Below are positions 7,162 through 15,432 of a stretch of 40,580 bases of DNA, piece by piece. This DNA is from JAAZPT01 sp034180455 (GTDB lineage: Bacteria; Bacillota; Clostridia; Christensenellales; Aristaeellaceae). The notes under the pieces are model-generated. The model saw nothing but the letters and a program-made list of their open reading frames with translations. It did no database searches and was not told the DNA's origin. The DNA is taken from contig JAXFOG010000019.1 in assembly GCA_034180455.1 (NCBI GenBank), positions 1 through 40,580 on the forward strand, written 5' to 3'. How positions within the stretch are numbered: position 1 is the first letter of the stretch; the number at the start of each line of letters is the position of its first letter. A program made the translations under genes and the position numbers.

Positions 7162-8040
7162 TTGATCGATATCATTGTAAACCCCATTGCAGGCAACGGT
7201 AACTCAAAAACTGTATTTAATAAAATCACAGAAATATTTGATAGCAAAAATATTCCTTATAGATATTTCTTTACAAAGTTTAAGGGCAACGGTAAAAATA
7301 TTGCTGAACAATCTGTTTTAAACAATACAGATATGGTGCTTAGCGTTGGCGGAGATGGTACTACATTCGAGATAATAGACGGATTAATAAATACATCAAC
7401 ACCACTTGGCATAATCCCAGCTGGAACTGGTAATGATTTTGTAAAAACAATAAAAATGCCACAAGACCCAATAGAAAGTCTTATGAAAATTCTTTCTTAT
7501 AAAGAAAAAGCTTTGGATGTTGGTATTATAAATAATAAGCCATTTTTAAATGTAAGTGGCACAGGGATTGATGTATCTGTATTGCAATATGCAAATTTAT
7601 TTCGTAAACATATTAAAGGGAATCTCTCCTATATTGCAGGATTGTTTACTGCAATTGCAAAGCACCAGTCTAGTTCAATAAAAATAATTATTGATGACAA
7701 AATAGAAATTGATGAGAAGATAGTACTATGTTCTATTGCAAACGGAAAATATATAGGAGGAGGAATCCCAATAGCGAGTTATGCAGAGCCAGATGATTCT
7801 TACTTTGATATTATTATTTTAAAAGATGTACCTCGCATATTTATAGCATACTATCTATCAGAATTAGTTAGAAATAGAGTGCTGCGCTATAAAAATGTTC
7901 TCTTCTATAGAGCAAGAAAAATTGAATTCCAAAGCAAAGAACCAATATTTTTTCAATGTGACGGAGAAATATTTGAATTAAATAAAGCAATAATAAAAAT
8001 TCTGCCTAAGGCAATAAATATAATTTGTGAGGAGACATAA
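7162..8040 (+). CDS. YegS/DagK-family lipid kinase
   Basis: This soluble 292-residue enzyme transfers phosphate from ATP to a diacylglycerol-like or related lipid at the inner face of the membrane. The family signatures are clear: an N-terminal NPIAGNG loop, the nucleotide-binding SVGGDGTTFE (GGDGT at 63-67) and IIPAGTGNDFVKTI (about 85-98), then a C-terminal beta-sandwich (YFDIIILKDVPR). The start codon is TTG, with GAAGG about 10 bases upstream. It lies 3 bases after the previous gene and overlaps the next by one base (TAATG), so translation is probably coupled. In Gram-positives DgkB recycles diacylglycerol from lipoteichoic-acid synthesis. The exact substrate cannot be read from sequence. 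Confidence 0.88.
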   Translation: MIDIIVNPIAGNGNSKTVFNKITEIFDSKNIPYRYFFTKFKGNGKNIAEQSVLNNTDMVLSVGGDGTTFEIIDGLINTSTPLGIIPAGTGNDFVKTIKMPQDPIESLMKILSYKEKALDVGIINNKPFLNVSGTGIDVSVLQYANLFRKHIKGNLSYIAGLFTAIAKHQSSSIKIIIDDKIEIDEKIVLCSIANGKYIGGGIPIASYAEPDDSYFDIIILKDVPRIFIAYYLSELVRNRVLRYKNVLFYRARKIEFQSKEPIFFQCDGEIFELNKAIIKILPKAINIICEET

Positions 8041-9026
8041 TGAAAAAATTATTGATCTTTCTGTTACTGATCATCGTTTTCTCGTCTGCATCATCAGAAG
8101 ACTTTAGTCTAGAAGACATGAATATAACGCCACAATTTAATATTGCAAGTCCTGATTCAAATCATAGTTATACTAATGGTGGCAAAATTCAAATAAAAAC
8201 TAGTGGGCAGTTTGTTGGCTCATATAAGATATCATTAAAGTATAATAATATGATAATATCAAAAGACTATGTTGGCGAAAATATTGATTCCGAGCTTAGT
8301 TTTGAGCCTCATCCTCACCCAATGACTCTTGAAATTACTGCATACAGAAACGATGATTTTACTGGAGCAAGCCTAACAAAAAGCATAGAGATATTAAGTC
8401 CTAAGGAAGAGCTTATTGGAAAAATGATAGCTCTGGCATTTGAAAACTCTACTGACAAAAAATATATGTTTGCACCTGCTGAAGAAGATCATCAAATAGG
8501 TGTTTGCAAGAATTTTGTTATGAGATTGTTTGATACTTTCTCTAAAGATTACAGAATGCAAGCATATCCTGATTTAGTACTACATATGCCAAAAAACCGA
8601 AGTCTAAAGGATAGCAAGCCATATCAATATGGTCTTGAATGGCGTATAGAAAGTGCTGAGGATGGTTCTCCTTTTGAAATAGTTGATCAATTTAAATATA
8701 ATAGAGATGTAAGCAAAGAAGAGAACTATAAAGACGCTTTTCATCTTATGACACTTGTGAAAAAGGGTGATTTCTTTCAAATGGTAGGTGACTATGGTGG
8801 AGGCAACGGACCTCACTCATTATATTTTATTGAAGATTACAATTCTGCAAGCGATACACTTCACTGGACAGATAGTAATATGTACGGTAAAAGAATAGAT
8901 GGAGTGCGCTGGGGATATATGCAATATGATGCTGTAAAAACAGGCGATTGGTTTGCAAATGTGTTCAATATGAAAGACAGAGGAGCTACTATCTATCGTC
9001 TACGTGATGATCTTATTAAGCCATAG
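8040..9026 (+). CDS. Secreted protein with papain-fold (NlpC/P60- or CHAP-like) C-terminal domain
   Basis: The 328-residue protein has a short signal peptide (about 1-19), an Ig-like middle part (about 35-120) and a C-terminal domain with the order expected of cysteine peptidases and amidases. Cys156 sits in HQIGVCKNFVMRLF at the head of a helix, His259 in GGGNGPHSLYFI at the start of a strand, followed by DTLHWTDSNM with a possible third catalytic residue. This resembles NlpC/P60 or CHAP peptidoglycan hydrolases, though the usual DCSG box is replaced by GVCKNF, so the family assignment is tentative. GAGGAG precedes the start, which overlaps the lipid kinase stop. The operon context suggests envelope work. 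Confidence 0.6.
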   Translation: MKKLLIFLLLIIVFSSASSEDFSLEDMNITPQFNIASPDSNHSYTNGGKIQIKTSGQFVGSYKISLKYNNMIISKDYVGENIDSELSFEPHPHPMTLEITAYRNDDFTGASLTKSIEILSPKEELIGKMIALAFENSTDKKYMFAPAEEDHQIGVCKNFVMRLFDTFSKDYRMQAYPDLVLHMPKNRSLKDSKPYQYGLEWRIESAEDGSPFEIVDQFKYNRDVSKEENYKDAFHLMTLVKKGDFFQMVGDYGGGNGPHSLYFIEDYNSASDTLHWTDSNMYGKRIDGVRWGYMQYDAVKTGDWFANVFNMKDRGATIYRLRDDLIKP

Positions 9027-9035
9027 GAGGAAAAT

Positions 9036-9380
9036 ATGAGAAACTTTTTTGATGATTCTAAACAAATTATTGTAAAAACTTTGGAAGGAATAAGTAACAC
9101 TGCTAGCAAGATGGCAATAAATACCAAATATAAAGCCAAAGAGATGTCTCTTGAAAGTAGTAGAACAGAACTGATAAATAAACTAGGAAGAGAGAGTTAT
9201 GACTTATGGCAAAAAGGTGTGGGTTTCCATACTGATATTGAGAAAATTTTAAATGAAATAAAAGATTTAGATGAAAAAATCACCCTACTAAGAGCCGAGC
9301 GATTTTCATATATTGACCCTAAAATTGCAAAAGATCTAGAGCAAAATGAAAATAGTGAAGATACAAATGAGAATAAGTAA
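9036..9380 (+). CDS. Small cytoplasmic coiled-coil protein, unknown function
   Basis: A 114-residue soluble protein, largely helical and highly charged, with no cysteines. The segment ESSRTELINKLGRESYDLW and the later LNEIKDLDEKITLLRAERF resemble a widespread Clostridia family of short helical proteins, some carrying a zinc ribbon that is absent here. No function is known to me. A strong AGGAGG precedes the ATG, 9 bases after the secreted protein gene. It is last in the 6616 operon and is followed by a terminator. Confidence 0.6.
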   Translation: MRNFFDDSKQIIVKTLEGISNTASKMAINTKYKAKEMSLESSRTELINKLGRESYDLWQKGVGFHTDIEKILNEIKDLDEKITLLRAERFSYIDPKIAKDLEQNENSEDTNENK

Positions 9381-9389
9381 TATATAAAC

Positions 9390-9414
9390 AAACTGCTCAT
9401 TTAGAGCAGTTTTT
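9390..9414 (+). terminator. Terminator of the 6616-9380 operon
   Basis: AAACTGCTC (9390-9398) pairs perfectly with GAGCAGTTT (9404-9412) around a 5-base loop, followed by TTATT. Confidence 0.8.
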
Positions 9415-9420
9415 ATTATG

Positions 9421-9448
9421 TTGACTTTTCTATCAAATATGCTACTAT
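9421..9448 (+). promoter_or_regulatory. Possible promoter of the transporter gene
   Basis: TTGACT (9421-9426), 16-base spacer and TACTAT (9443-9448) lie right after the preceding terminator. The -10 box has two mismatches, so this is a moderate candidate. Confidence 0.45.
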
Positions 9449-9478
9449 TGCCTTGTCTATAAAGAGGGAGTGATTTTA

Positions 9479-10693
9479 GTGAATGATGTAAATGAAAAAA
9501 GGCTTACATTACATTATACATTTATACAAATAAGCTTTTGGATACATGTGTGCTTTGTAAATGGATTTGTAGCCTACTATTTATCAGATAATGGATACAA
9601 TTCGTTCCAAACAGGTCTTGTAATAGGAATTGCTAATTTATTATCGCTATTTATACAGCCTTATGTAGCATCATTTGCTGATCATTCATTAAAGTTAAGA
9701 ATAAAACATATTATTGCAATCAACACAAGTGTATCTATTTTATTTGCCCTTGCTACACATTTAATAAGCAATAGGTGTGGCCTTTTTTTGGTGTTCTATA
9801 CATGTTTGCTACTTTCGATTGCTATTCAAGTTCCGTTACTGAATTCTCTTTCTACAGAGCATATTACAAGAGGGACAAAGCTCAATTACAGTATAGCAAG
9901 GGGATTTGGTTCTATTGCATTTGCAGGCACATCCATTGTATTCGGTATGCTCGCAGAAAAATTTGGTGCCAGTATCACGATGCCATATTATATATCTTCC
10001 AGTTTGGTATATTTAATAATGGTCTTAACGTTCAAGGCTCCCAAAAAATTTGTCACTATGGAGTCTAACACTTCAAAGGACATTATAAATTTTGTGATGC
10101 GAAACAAAAGATTTATGATGACAACATTTGCATTATTTTTGGTTTATTATTCTCCTTCGCTAATAAGCAGTTATCTTTTTCATGTAGTAGTAAGAGTTGG
10201 AGGAGATGCTTCTAATTTAGGAATAGCACTTGGTCTTTCTGCTGCCCTTGAGCTTGTAAGCATGGTATTATATCCATTTGCCAAAAAACGCTTGGGCGGC
10301 AATGCTCGCATTTTAATAATTACATCATTTATGTTTTTTGTAAAAATATTCTGCACTTATTCAGCGAAAACTTTATATGGATTATATTTTGCTCAAAGTT
10401 TGCAATTATTAAGTTTTGGGTTCTATATCCCAGCCCAAGTATATTATGTAAGCAATGTTATTCCAGCAGAAGATCAAGTAAAAGGTCAAATGTTTATGAG
10501 TATGTCTGGTACATTAGCAGTTGTGGTTTCTAGTTTCTTTGGGGGATATCTACTAAATAAATTTGGAATGAATGTCACTCTAATGTCAGGAATTCTTCTA
10601 AACATTATTGGCTTTTTACTTCTGCTGTTTGTTATAGAAAAAGAACCTTCCGATAAATCAAACGGCATTAATGCTTTACAAAATTCAAATTAA
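9479..10693 (+). CDS. Major facilitator superfamily transporter (LacY-like MFS_1 type)
   Basis: A 404-residue polytopic protein with about 12 hydrophobic segments. The N-terminal half starts with HYTFIQISFWIHVCFVNGF and has a YNSFQTGLVIGIANLLSLF helix pair. The second half begins near TTFALFLVYYSPSLISSYL. The pattern, including YSIARGFGSIAFA after the fourth or fifth helix, fits the MFS_1-like/LacY subgroup of proton symporters. The substrate cannot be told. The GTG at 9479 has AGAGGGAG 8 bases upstream. An in-frame GTG at 9470 overlaps that site and is unlikely. It stands between the 6616 operon and rpsO, with its own possible promoter. Confidence 0.85.
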   Translation: MNDVNEKRLTLHYTFIQISFWIHVCFVNGFVAYYLSDNGYNSFQTGLVIGIANLLSLFIQPYVASFADHSLKLRIKHIIAINTSVSILFALATHLISNRCGLFLVFYTCLLLSIAIQVPLLNSLSTEHITRGTKLNYSIARGFGSIAFAGTSIVFGMLAEKFGASITMPYYISSSLVYLIMVLTFKAPKKFVTMESNTSKDIINFVMRNKRFMMTTFALFLVYYSPSLISSYLFHVVVRVGGDASNLGIALGLSAALELVSMVLYPFAKKRLGGNARILIITSFMFFVKIFCTYSAKTLYGLYFAQSLQLLSFGFYIPAQVYYVSNVIPAEDQVKGQMFMSMSGTLAVVVSSFFGGYLLNKFGMNVTLMSGILLNIIGFLLLLFVIEKEPSDKSNGINALQNSN

Positions 10694-10703
10694 ATGATAT
10701 ACT
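10675..10703 (+). promoter_or_regulatory. Promoter of rpsO
   Basis: TTTACA (10675-10680), exactly 17 bases, then TATACT (10698-10703). The -35 box lies inside the last codons of the transporter gene. The predicted start near 10710 gives rpsO an untranslated leader of about 86 bases. Confidence 0.7.
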
Positions 10704-10709
10704 CACCCG

Positions 10710-10796
10710 GTAAACATTAGTACCCTATGCTATGTTTTGAGGATCACTCCGACCCATTACTTAGTATAGTGGACAAGGATATTTTAGGAGGATATT
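10710..10796 (+). promoter_or_regulatory. Structured rpsO leader, candidate S15 autoregulatory site
   Basis: CTATGCTA (10725-10732) can pair with TAGTATAG (10762-10769) over 8 bp. Within the stem a G-U pair (10729/10765) is stacked on a C-G pair (10730/10764). The enclosed region has a small GAG/CTC hairpin (10739-10741 with 10747-10749). G-U/G-C stacks beside helical junctions are known recognition features for ribosomal protein S15. Autoregulation is an inference. Confidence 0.5.
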
Positions 10797-11051
10797 ATGA
10801 CTAAGCAAGAAATTATTAAGGAATATGCTCGTCACGAAGGCGATACTGGATCTCCTGAAGTGCAGATAGCACTACTTACAGAGAGAATCAACAATCTAAA
10901 CGAACACCTTAGCACCAACAAGAAAGACCATCACAGTCGTCACGGTTTGCTACAAATGGTAGGTCGTCGTCGTGGAATGTTAGACTATCTGTACAGCACA
11001 GATATTGAGCGCTATCGTGAGCTTATTGCAAAGTTAGGATTACGCAAATAA
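10797..11051 (+). CDS. rpsO: 30S ribosomal protein S15
   Basis: S15 binds the central domain of 16S rRNA early in small-subunit assembly. The 84-residue product has the family signature HxxDxHSRxGLLxxVxRRRxLLxYL (here KKDHHSRHGLLQMVGRRRGM) and the N-terminal TGSPEVQIALLTERI motif. Length is just under the usual 89. The start has TAGGAGG 6 bases upstream. It precedes pnp, as in most bacteria, and has its own promoter and a structured leader. Confidence 0.98.
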   Translation: MTKQEIIKEYARHEGDTGSPEVQIALLTERINNLNEHLSTNKKDHHSRHGLLQMVGRRRGMLDYLYSTDIERYRELIAKLGLRK

Positions 11052-11077
11052 CTTTTCGTGTCGGAGATTTACTTGCG

Positions 11078-11110
11078 TTTAAAAGGTCGGCATGAAGCCG
11101 GCCTTTTAAA
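11078..11110 (+). terminator. Long hairpin between rpsO and pnp
   Basis: TTTAAAAGGTCGGC (11078-11091) pairs with 11097-11110 over 14 bp with one wobble and a 5-base loop. There is no T-run after it apart from the TTTT in the right arm, so it may be a weak terminator or an RNase III-type processing site, as in the rpsO-pnp intergenic region of other bacteria. Confidence 0.55.
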
Positions 11111-11154
11111 ATAATTGGTAGTTGTATGTAGAGTGGAGTAAGAAAGGAATTTTT

Positions 11155-13326
11155 ATGGAAGGTAAAGTGTTTTCAACAAACTTAGCTGGAAAAGAGCTTA
11201 GGTTTGAATTTGGAAAATATGCACAGCAGGCCAATGGGTCCGTATGGGTGCGAATGGGCGATACCGTTGTAATGGTTAATGTTACAATGAGTCCTAAGCC
11301 TAGAGAAGGTATAGATTTTTTCCCATTGAATGTTGATTTTGAAGAAAAGCAATATTCAGTAGGTAAAATACCAGGAGGATTTTTGAAGCGTGAGGGCAGG
11401 CCAAGTGAAAAAGCCATACTCACATGTAGACTTATAGATAGACCTCTAAGACCTATGTTTAATAAGGGAATGAGAAATGATGTTCAAGTTCTTATAACTG
11501 TTTTAAGCATTGATCCTGATGTTCCTCCAGAGATCCCTGCAATGTTAGGTTCTTCTGTTGCATTATCTGTAAGTGATATACCTTTTGGTGGCCCTACTGC
11601 TGCTGTAGTTGTAGGCTATGTAGACGGACAATATGTGGTTTGCCCTGATGCAGAAACATCAGAAAAAAGCAAAATGCATCTTACTGTTGCTGGAACCGAA
11701 GACGCTGTACTGATGGTTGAAGCTGGAGCAGAAGAGTTAAGCGAAGAAGTTATGCTTAATGGTATACTCTTTGCGCATGAAGAAATCAAAAAGCTTGTTG
11801 CCTTTCAAAATGAAATAGTTAAAGAAATAGGCAAAGAGAAATCCGAAGTATTTATTCAGCAGACTGGTGACGATGTTGCAGATGCTGTAAGAGAGTTTGC
11901 TTATGACAAATGTGTATACTCATTCGATACATTTGATAGAGATGAAAGATCCAAAAGAGAAGAGGCTGTAAAATCTGAAACTCTTGAGCATTTTGCAGAA
12001 CAATTTGAGGGACGAGAAGTAGAAATACTAGATGCCCTATATAACCTCAATAAAGAAGTTATGCGTAAAAAGATACTTACAGAGGGTATACGCCCAGATG
12101 GTCGTGGTCTTACAGAAATTAGGCCTATATGGTGTGAGGTTGGAGTTTTACCAAGAACACATGGTAGTGCTGTATTTACTCGTGGGCAAACTCAGGCTCT
12201 TACCGTTACAACACTTGGTCCTATAAGCGATGGTCAAGTATTAGATGGTTTAAGCGACGAGGATTTCAAGAGATATATTCATCACTATAATTTCCCACCA
12301 TATGCCACTGGTGAAGCAGGCCGTTCAAAGAGTCCAGGACGACGCGAGATTGGTCATGGAGCATTAGCAGAAAGAGCTTTGTTACCTGTAATACCTTCAG
12401 AAGATGAATTCCCCTATGCTATTCGTCTTGTAAGCGAAATAATGAGTAGTAACGGATCCAGTTCAATGGCAAGTGTATGTGGCAGTACCCTTTCTTTAAT
12501 GGATGCAGGTGTTCCAATTCATGCTCCAGTAGCAGGATGCGCAATGGGCCTTATTCAAGATAAAGAAACAGGAAAAGTAGTGGTGCTGACGGATATACAG
12601 GGCCTTGAAGACTTCCTTGGTGATATGGATTTCAAGGTTGCTGGAACTATGAACGGTATCACTGCCATACAGATGGACATTAAGATAAAAGGAATAAACA
12701 AAGAGATACTAAGCCAGGCATTAAAGCAGGCTCTAGACGGAAGACTATATATATTAAAACTCATGCTTGATTGCATAGGTGAACCTCGCAAGGATCTAAG
12801 CAAATATGCTCCAAAGATCATTCGCTTTACAATTGATCCAGATAAGATTCGTGAGGTAATTGGACCCGGTGGAAAGATGATAAATAAGATCATTGACGAA
12901 ACTGGTGTCAAAATTGATATTGAGGATGACGGTAGAGTTTTCATCGCTACTCCTGATGCAGATGCAGCTGAAAAGGCAAAATCCATAATACTTGGTATTG
13001 CAAAAGATGTTGAGGTTGGCGACGAATATCTTGGTAAAGTAGTAAGATTAATGAGCTTTGGAGCTTTCTTGGAGCTACTACCTGGAAAAGATGGCATGCT
13101 TCATATAAGCAAGATGGCTGAAAATCGAGTTGAAAAAGTTGAAGATGTGATGAAAGAGGGAGACTTTATCCCTGTTAAAGTTACAGAGATAGATGCTCAG
13201 GGCAGAGTTAACTTGATTAGAACTGACATTGATTACAGTGCTAAAAAATCCGATTCTAAAAAAGACAATAAGGAAAGGCATCGCCCACCTCGTAGAAATC
13301 ACAATGAACACAACGAAGAAAAATAA
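11155..13326 (+). CDS. pnp: Polyribonucleotide nucleotidyltransferase (PNPase)
   Basis: This phosphorolytic 3'-to-5' exoribonuclease degrades mRNA to nucleoside diphosphates as a trimer. The 723-residue protein has two RNase PH cores separated by an all-helical domain, with FKRYIHHYNFPPYATGEAG, RREIGHGALAERAL and SNGSSSMASVCG in the second, catalytic core. A KH domain (VIGPGGKMINKIIDETG, about 555-610) and an S1 domain (about 621-690, LGKVVRLMSFGAFLELLPG) follow, with a basic tail. The start at 11155 has AAAGGA upstream. In-frame codons upstream lack a ribosome binding site. It follows rpsO and ends in a terminator. Confidence 0.98.
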   Translation: MEGKVFSTNLAGKELRFEFGKYAQQANGSVWVRMGDTVVMVNVTMSPKPREGIDFFPLNVDFEEKQYSVGKIPGGFLKREGRPSEKAILTCRLIDRPLRPMFNKGMRNDVQVLITVLSIDPDVPPEIPAMLGSSVALSVSDIPFGGPTAAVVVGYVDGQYVVCPDAETSEKSKMHLTVAGTEDAVLMVEAGAEELSEEVMLNGILFAHEEIKKLVAFQNEIVKEIGKEKSEVFIQQTGDDVADAVREFAYDKCVYSFDTFDRDERSKREEAVKSETLEHFAEQFEGREVEILDALYNLNKEVMRKKILTEGIRPDGRGLTEIRPIWCEVGVLPRTHGSAVFTRGQTQALTVTTLGPISDGQVLDGLSDEDFKRYIHHYNFPPYATGEAGRSKSPGRREIGHGALAERALLPVIPSEDEFPYAIRLVSEIMSSNGSSSMASVCGSTLSLMDAGVPIHAPVAGCAMGLIQDKETGKVVVLTDIQGLEDFLGDMDFKVAGTMNGITAIQMDIKIKGINKEILSQALKQALDGRLYILKLMLDCIGEPRKDLSKYAPKIIRFTIDPDKIREVIGPGGKMINKIIDETGVKIDIEDDGRVFIATPDADAAEKAKSIILGIAKDVEVGDEYLGKVVRLMSFGAFLELLPGKDGMLHISKMAENRVEKVEDVMKEGDFIPVKVTEIDAQGRVNLIRTDIDYSAKKSDSKKDNKERHRPPRRNHNEHNEEK

Positions 13327-13327
13327 C

Positions 13328-13350
13328 AAAAAGGGGCCTATCCCCTTTTT
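13328..13350 (+). terminator. Terminator of pnp
   Basis: AAAAAGGGG (13328-13336) pairs with CCCCTTTTT (13342-13350) around CCTAT. The M16 peptidase ribosome binding site follows at about 13361, so readthrough may feed the next gene. Confidence 0.85.
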
Positions 13351-13370
13351 GTTTGTATAGAAGAGGTAAC

Positions 13371-14621
13371 ATGCTAAACTATAAATTAGATAATGGAATA
13401 AGATTGATTGGTGAAAATCTTCCTCATCTTCACACCCTTAGTATGGGTATATGGGTAGGTGTGGGATCACAAAATGAGCTTGATAATGAAAATGGTCTAA
13501 GTCATTTCATAGAACATATGGTTTTTAAAGGCACTGATACTAGAACTTCACGTGATATTGCAGAAGAAATGGACTCAATTGGTGCTGGTATGAATGCATT
13601 TACAAGCAAGAATTGTACATGTTTTTATGTAAGATCGCTGGATAGAGATATGTACAAGGGCTTAGAAATGCTTTGTGATTTAGTATACAGGCCTAGATTT
13701 GATGAAATTGAGCTTGAAAAAGAAAGGCAAGTAGTTCTAGAAGAAATAGCTATGTCTTTGGATACTCCTGAAGATTTGATAAGTGATATTGCTGCAGGCT
13801 CTGTGCATGAAGGCTCACTAAGTAAGACAATACTTGGGCCAGAAAGGCTTATTAAATCATATAGCAGAAAAGATCTATGTTCTTATTGGCAAAAACATTA
13901 TACTCCTAGTAATATAGTGATTTCTGTTGTTGGAAATTATAATGAGCAAGAACTAATTAAAATAACAGAAGAGCTTTTTTCTTCTTCACCAAACAAAACC
14001 ACTAGCATTGAAAAGAGCAAAAACACTCTAAAACTAGGAAGTAGTTATCTTAACAAGGATATTGAACAAGATCATATACTGCTTACGTATCCTGCTTATG
14101 AATTAAATAGCAATATGGAATATGCAATGAGTGTCGTAAACAACATACTAGGTGGTGGTATGAGCTCAAGGATTTTTCAAAAAGTGAGAGAAGAACTTGG
14201 TCTTGCATATAGTGTATACTCATATACAAATAAATATGCGGAATTGGGTACGCTATGTATATACGCCGGCACCAACTCTCAGTCAGCTGTGGCTGTAATA
14301 AAAGCTCTAACAGATGAAATTGAAAAATTAAAACATTCCTATATTACACATAAGGAATTTAATATTGGAAAAGCACAAATTATGAGTTCTTTGGAATTCA
14401 GTATGGAAAGCAGTGCCGCAAGAATGAGTAGAATAGGCAGATCATTACTTTTGTGTGGCACAGTACCAAGCCAGGATCAAATAATAAAAGATATTGATAG
14501 CATAACCATGGACAATATAAACGAGGTTATAAATCATTGTTTCATGTGCAAGCCTGCCATATCTATATTGGGTCCAAATGCTGAAGAAGTTTTTGAAAAA
14601 ATAAACAACTTAAAATTTTAA
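13371..14621 (+). CDS. M16-family zinc peptidase (YmxG/MlpA type)
   Basis: A 416-residue M16B-type metallopeptidase. The inverted zinc motif HFIEH (His45, Glu48, His49) and the distal Glu125 in VVLEEIAMS give a complete active site. NGLSHFIEHMVFKGT and the C-terminal-half motif GGGMSSRIFQKVREELGLAYSV are standard. It is related to mitochondrial processing peptidase and to the Bacillus protein encoded beside pnp. The physiological substrate is not established. The ATG at 13371 has AGAGG just upstream; the longer in-frame start at 13353 lies against the terminator. The position after rpsO-pnp is conserved in Firmicutes. Confidence 0.92.
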   Translation: MLNYKLDNGIRLIGENLPHLHTLSMGIWVGVGSQNELDNENGLSHFIEHMVFKGTDTRTSRDIAEEMDSIGAGMNAFTSKNCTCFYVRSLDRDMYKGLEMLCDLVYRPRFDEIELEKERQVVLEEIAMSLDTPEDLISDIAAGSVHEGSLSKTILGPERLIKSYSRKDLCSYWQKHYTPSNIVISVVGNYNEQELIKITEELFSSSPNKTTSIEKSKNTLKLGSSYLNKDIEQDHILLTYPAYELNSNMEYAMSVVNNILGGGMSSRIFQKVREELGLAYSVYSYTNKYAELGTLCIYAGTNSQSAVAVIKALTDEIEKLKHSYITHKEFNIGKAQIMSSLEFSMESSAARMSRIGRSLLLCGTVPSQDQIIKDIDSITMDNINEVINHCFMCKPAISILGPNAEEVFEKINNLKF

Positions 14622-14628
14622 GCTAAAT

Positions 14629-15081
14629 ATGTATATCAAAAAAGGTTTTTTAGTAATATTAGTTGTTACTATACTCTTTGTTATTTTAGGGATTTATTAC
14701 GGCTATAAAATGATAAGCTTTAGTAGATCATTACTAATTTATAAAGATAAGATAGACATGCTCTATAATATAGATTTAATATCTGATAAACCAACAATAA
14801 TGGTATCTAGAAAGGAAGTTCTAAAAAAAGTTCTATCGGAAGATGAGCTTAGAAAAATAGCATTCTATCTTACTCGTATAAATGGAGAGGCAAAAATACC
14901 CAACAGAGAGTTTGATTTGCGAATTGCATTTCCACACAATGACATAGATATTTATTTTATTGACGAAGACAATGCAATAATTTGGGCAAAAATGCCAGGA
15001 AGTGAATATAAATTCAGTTTAAGGCATTACGGAATTAGAAGTGCATTTGAAAAAATACAAAAAAATAATGCATCCAATTAG
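14629..15081 (+). CDS. Single-pass membrane protein, unknown function
   Basis: I do not recognise this 150-residue protein. It has a basic start, one membrane segment (about residues 7-28) and an outside domain containing two blocks: MVSRKEVLKKVLSEDELRKI, likely helical, and FDLRIAFPHNDIDIYFID, likely strand. The codon use looks like its neighbours. The ATG is 7 bases after the M16 stop with no clear ribosome binding site, so translation may be coupled. The gene ends at a terminator shared in space with the convergent secG. Confidence 0.6.
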   Translation: MYIKKGFLVILVVTILFVILGIYYGYKMISFSRSLLIYKDKIDMLYNIDLISDKPTIMVSRKEVLKKVLSEDELRKIAFYLTRINGEAKIPNREFDLRIAFPHNDIDIYFIDEDNAIIWAKMPGSEYKFSLRHYGIRSAFEKIQKNNASN

Positions 15082-15095
15082 AATGCATTTGAAAG

Positions 15096-15117
15096 AGCTT
15101 GCTTAGGCAAGCTTTTT
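15096..15117 (+). terminator. Terminator between the converging 14629 gene and secG
   Basis: AGCTTGC (15096-15102) pairs with GCAAGCT (15107-15113) around TTAG, followed by TTTTATTT. It overlaps the last bases of secG on the other strand. A second short inverted repeat (ATGCAT) lies just before it. Confidence 0.75.
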
Positions 15118-15352
15118 ATTTGCTAATAATAACCATAACTAAGCTCAGAACAATGAATATAGCTGAAGAAACTTTTGTGATCATAGCTAATTTTGAATCC
15201 AAGCCTTTGCTTTTACCAAAGAAAGACTCTGCATCGCCACCACCAATTGCTCCTAAGCCTTGCTGTTTACTCTGCTGCATAAGAACTGAAACTATCATTA
15301 TTATAGCAGATATCATTAGAATGATACCAACTATTAACTCTGCTGTGCTCAT
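15116..15352 (-). CDS. secG: Protein translocase subunit SecG
   Basis: A 78-residue membrane protein with two hydrophobic helices (ELIVGIILMISAIIMIVSVL and SSAIFIVLSLVMVII) linked by the SecG hallmark LMQQSKQQGLGAIGGG and a polar FFGKSKG stretch. SecG assists SecYE and SecA in protein export; secA is in this window at 34225. The start at 15352 is set by GGAGG 8 bases upstream. It is the last gene of the minus-strand series from aroA, 80 bases after degV. Confidence 0.93.
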   Translation of the reverse strand: MSTAELIVGIILMISAIIMIVSVLMQQSKQQGLGAIGGGDAESFFGKSKGLDSKLAMITKVSSAIFIVLSLVMVIISK

Positions 15353-15432
15353 TATATATACCTCCAAAAAAGAAAATACTCAAATTATACTAAAATATGT
15401 TATCATAAAAGTTATTTTTAATCAAGGAAAAA

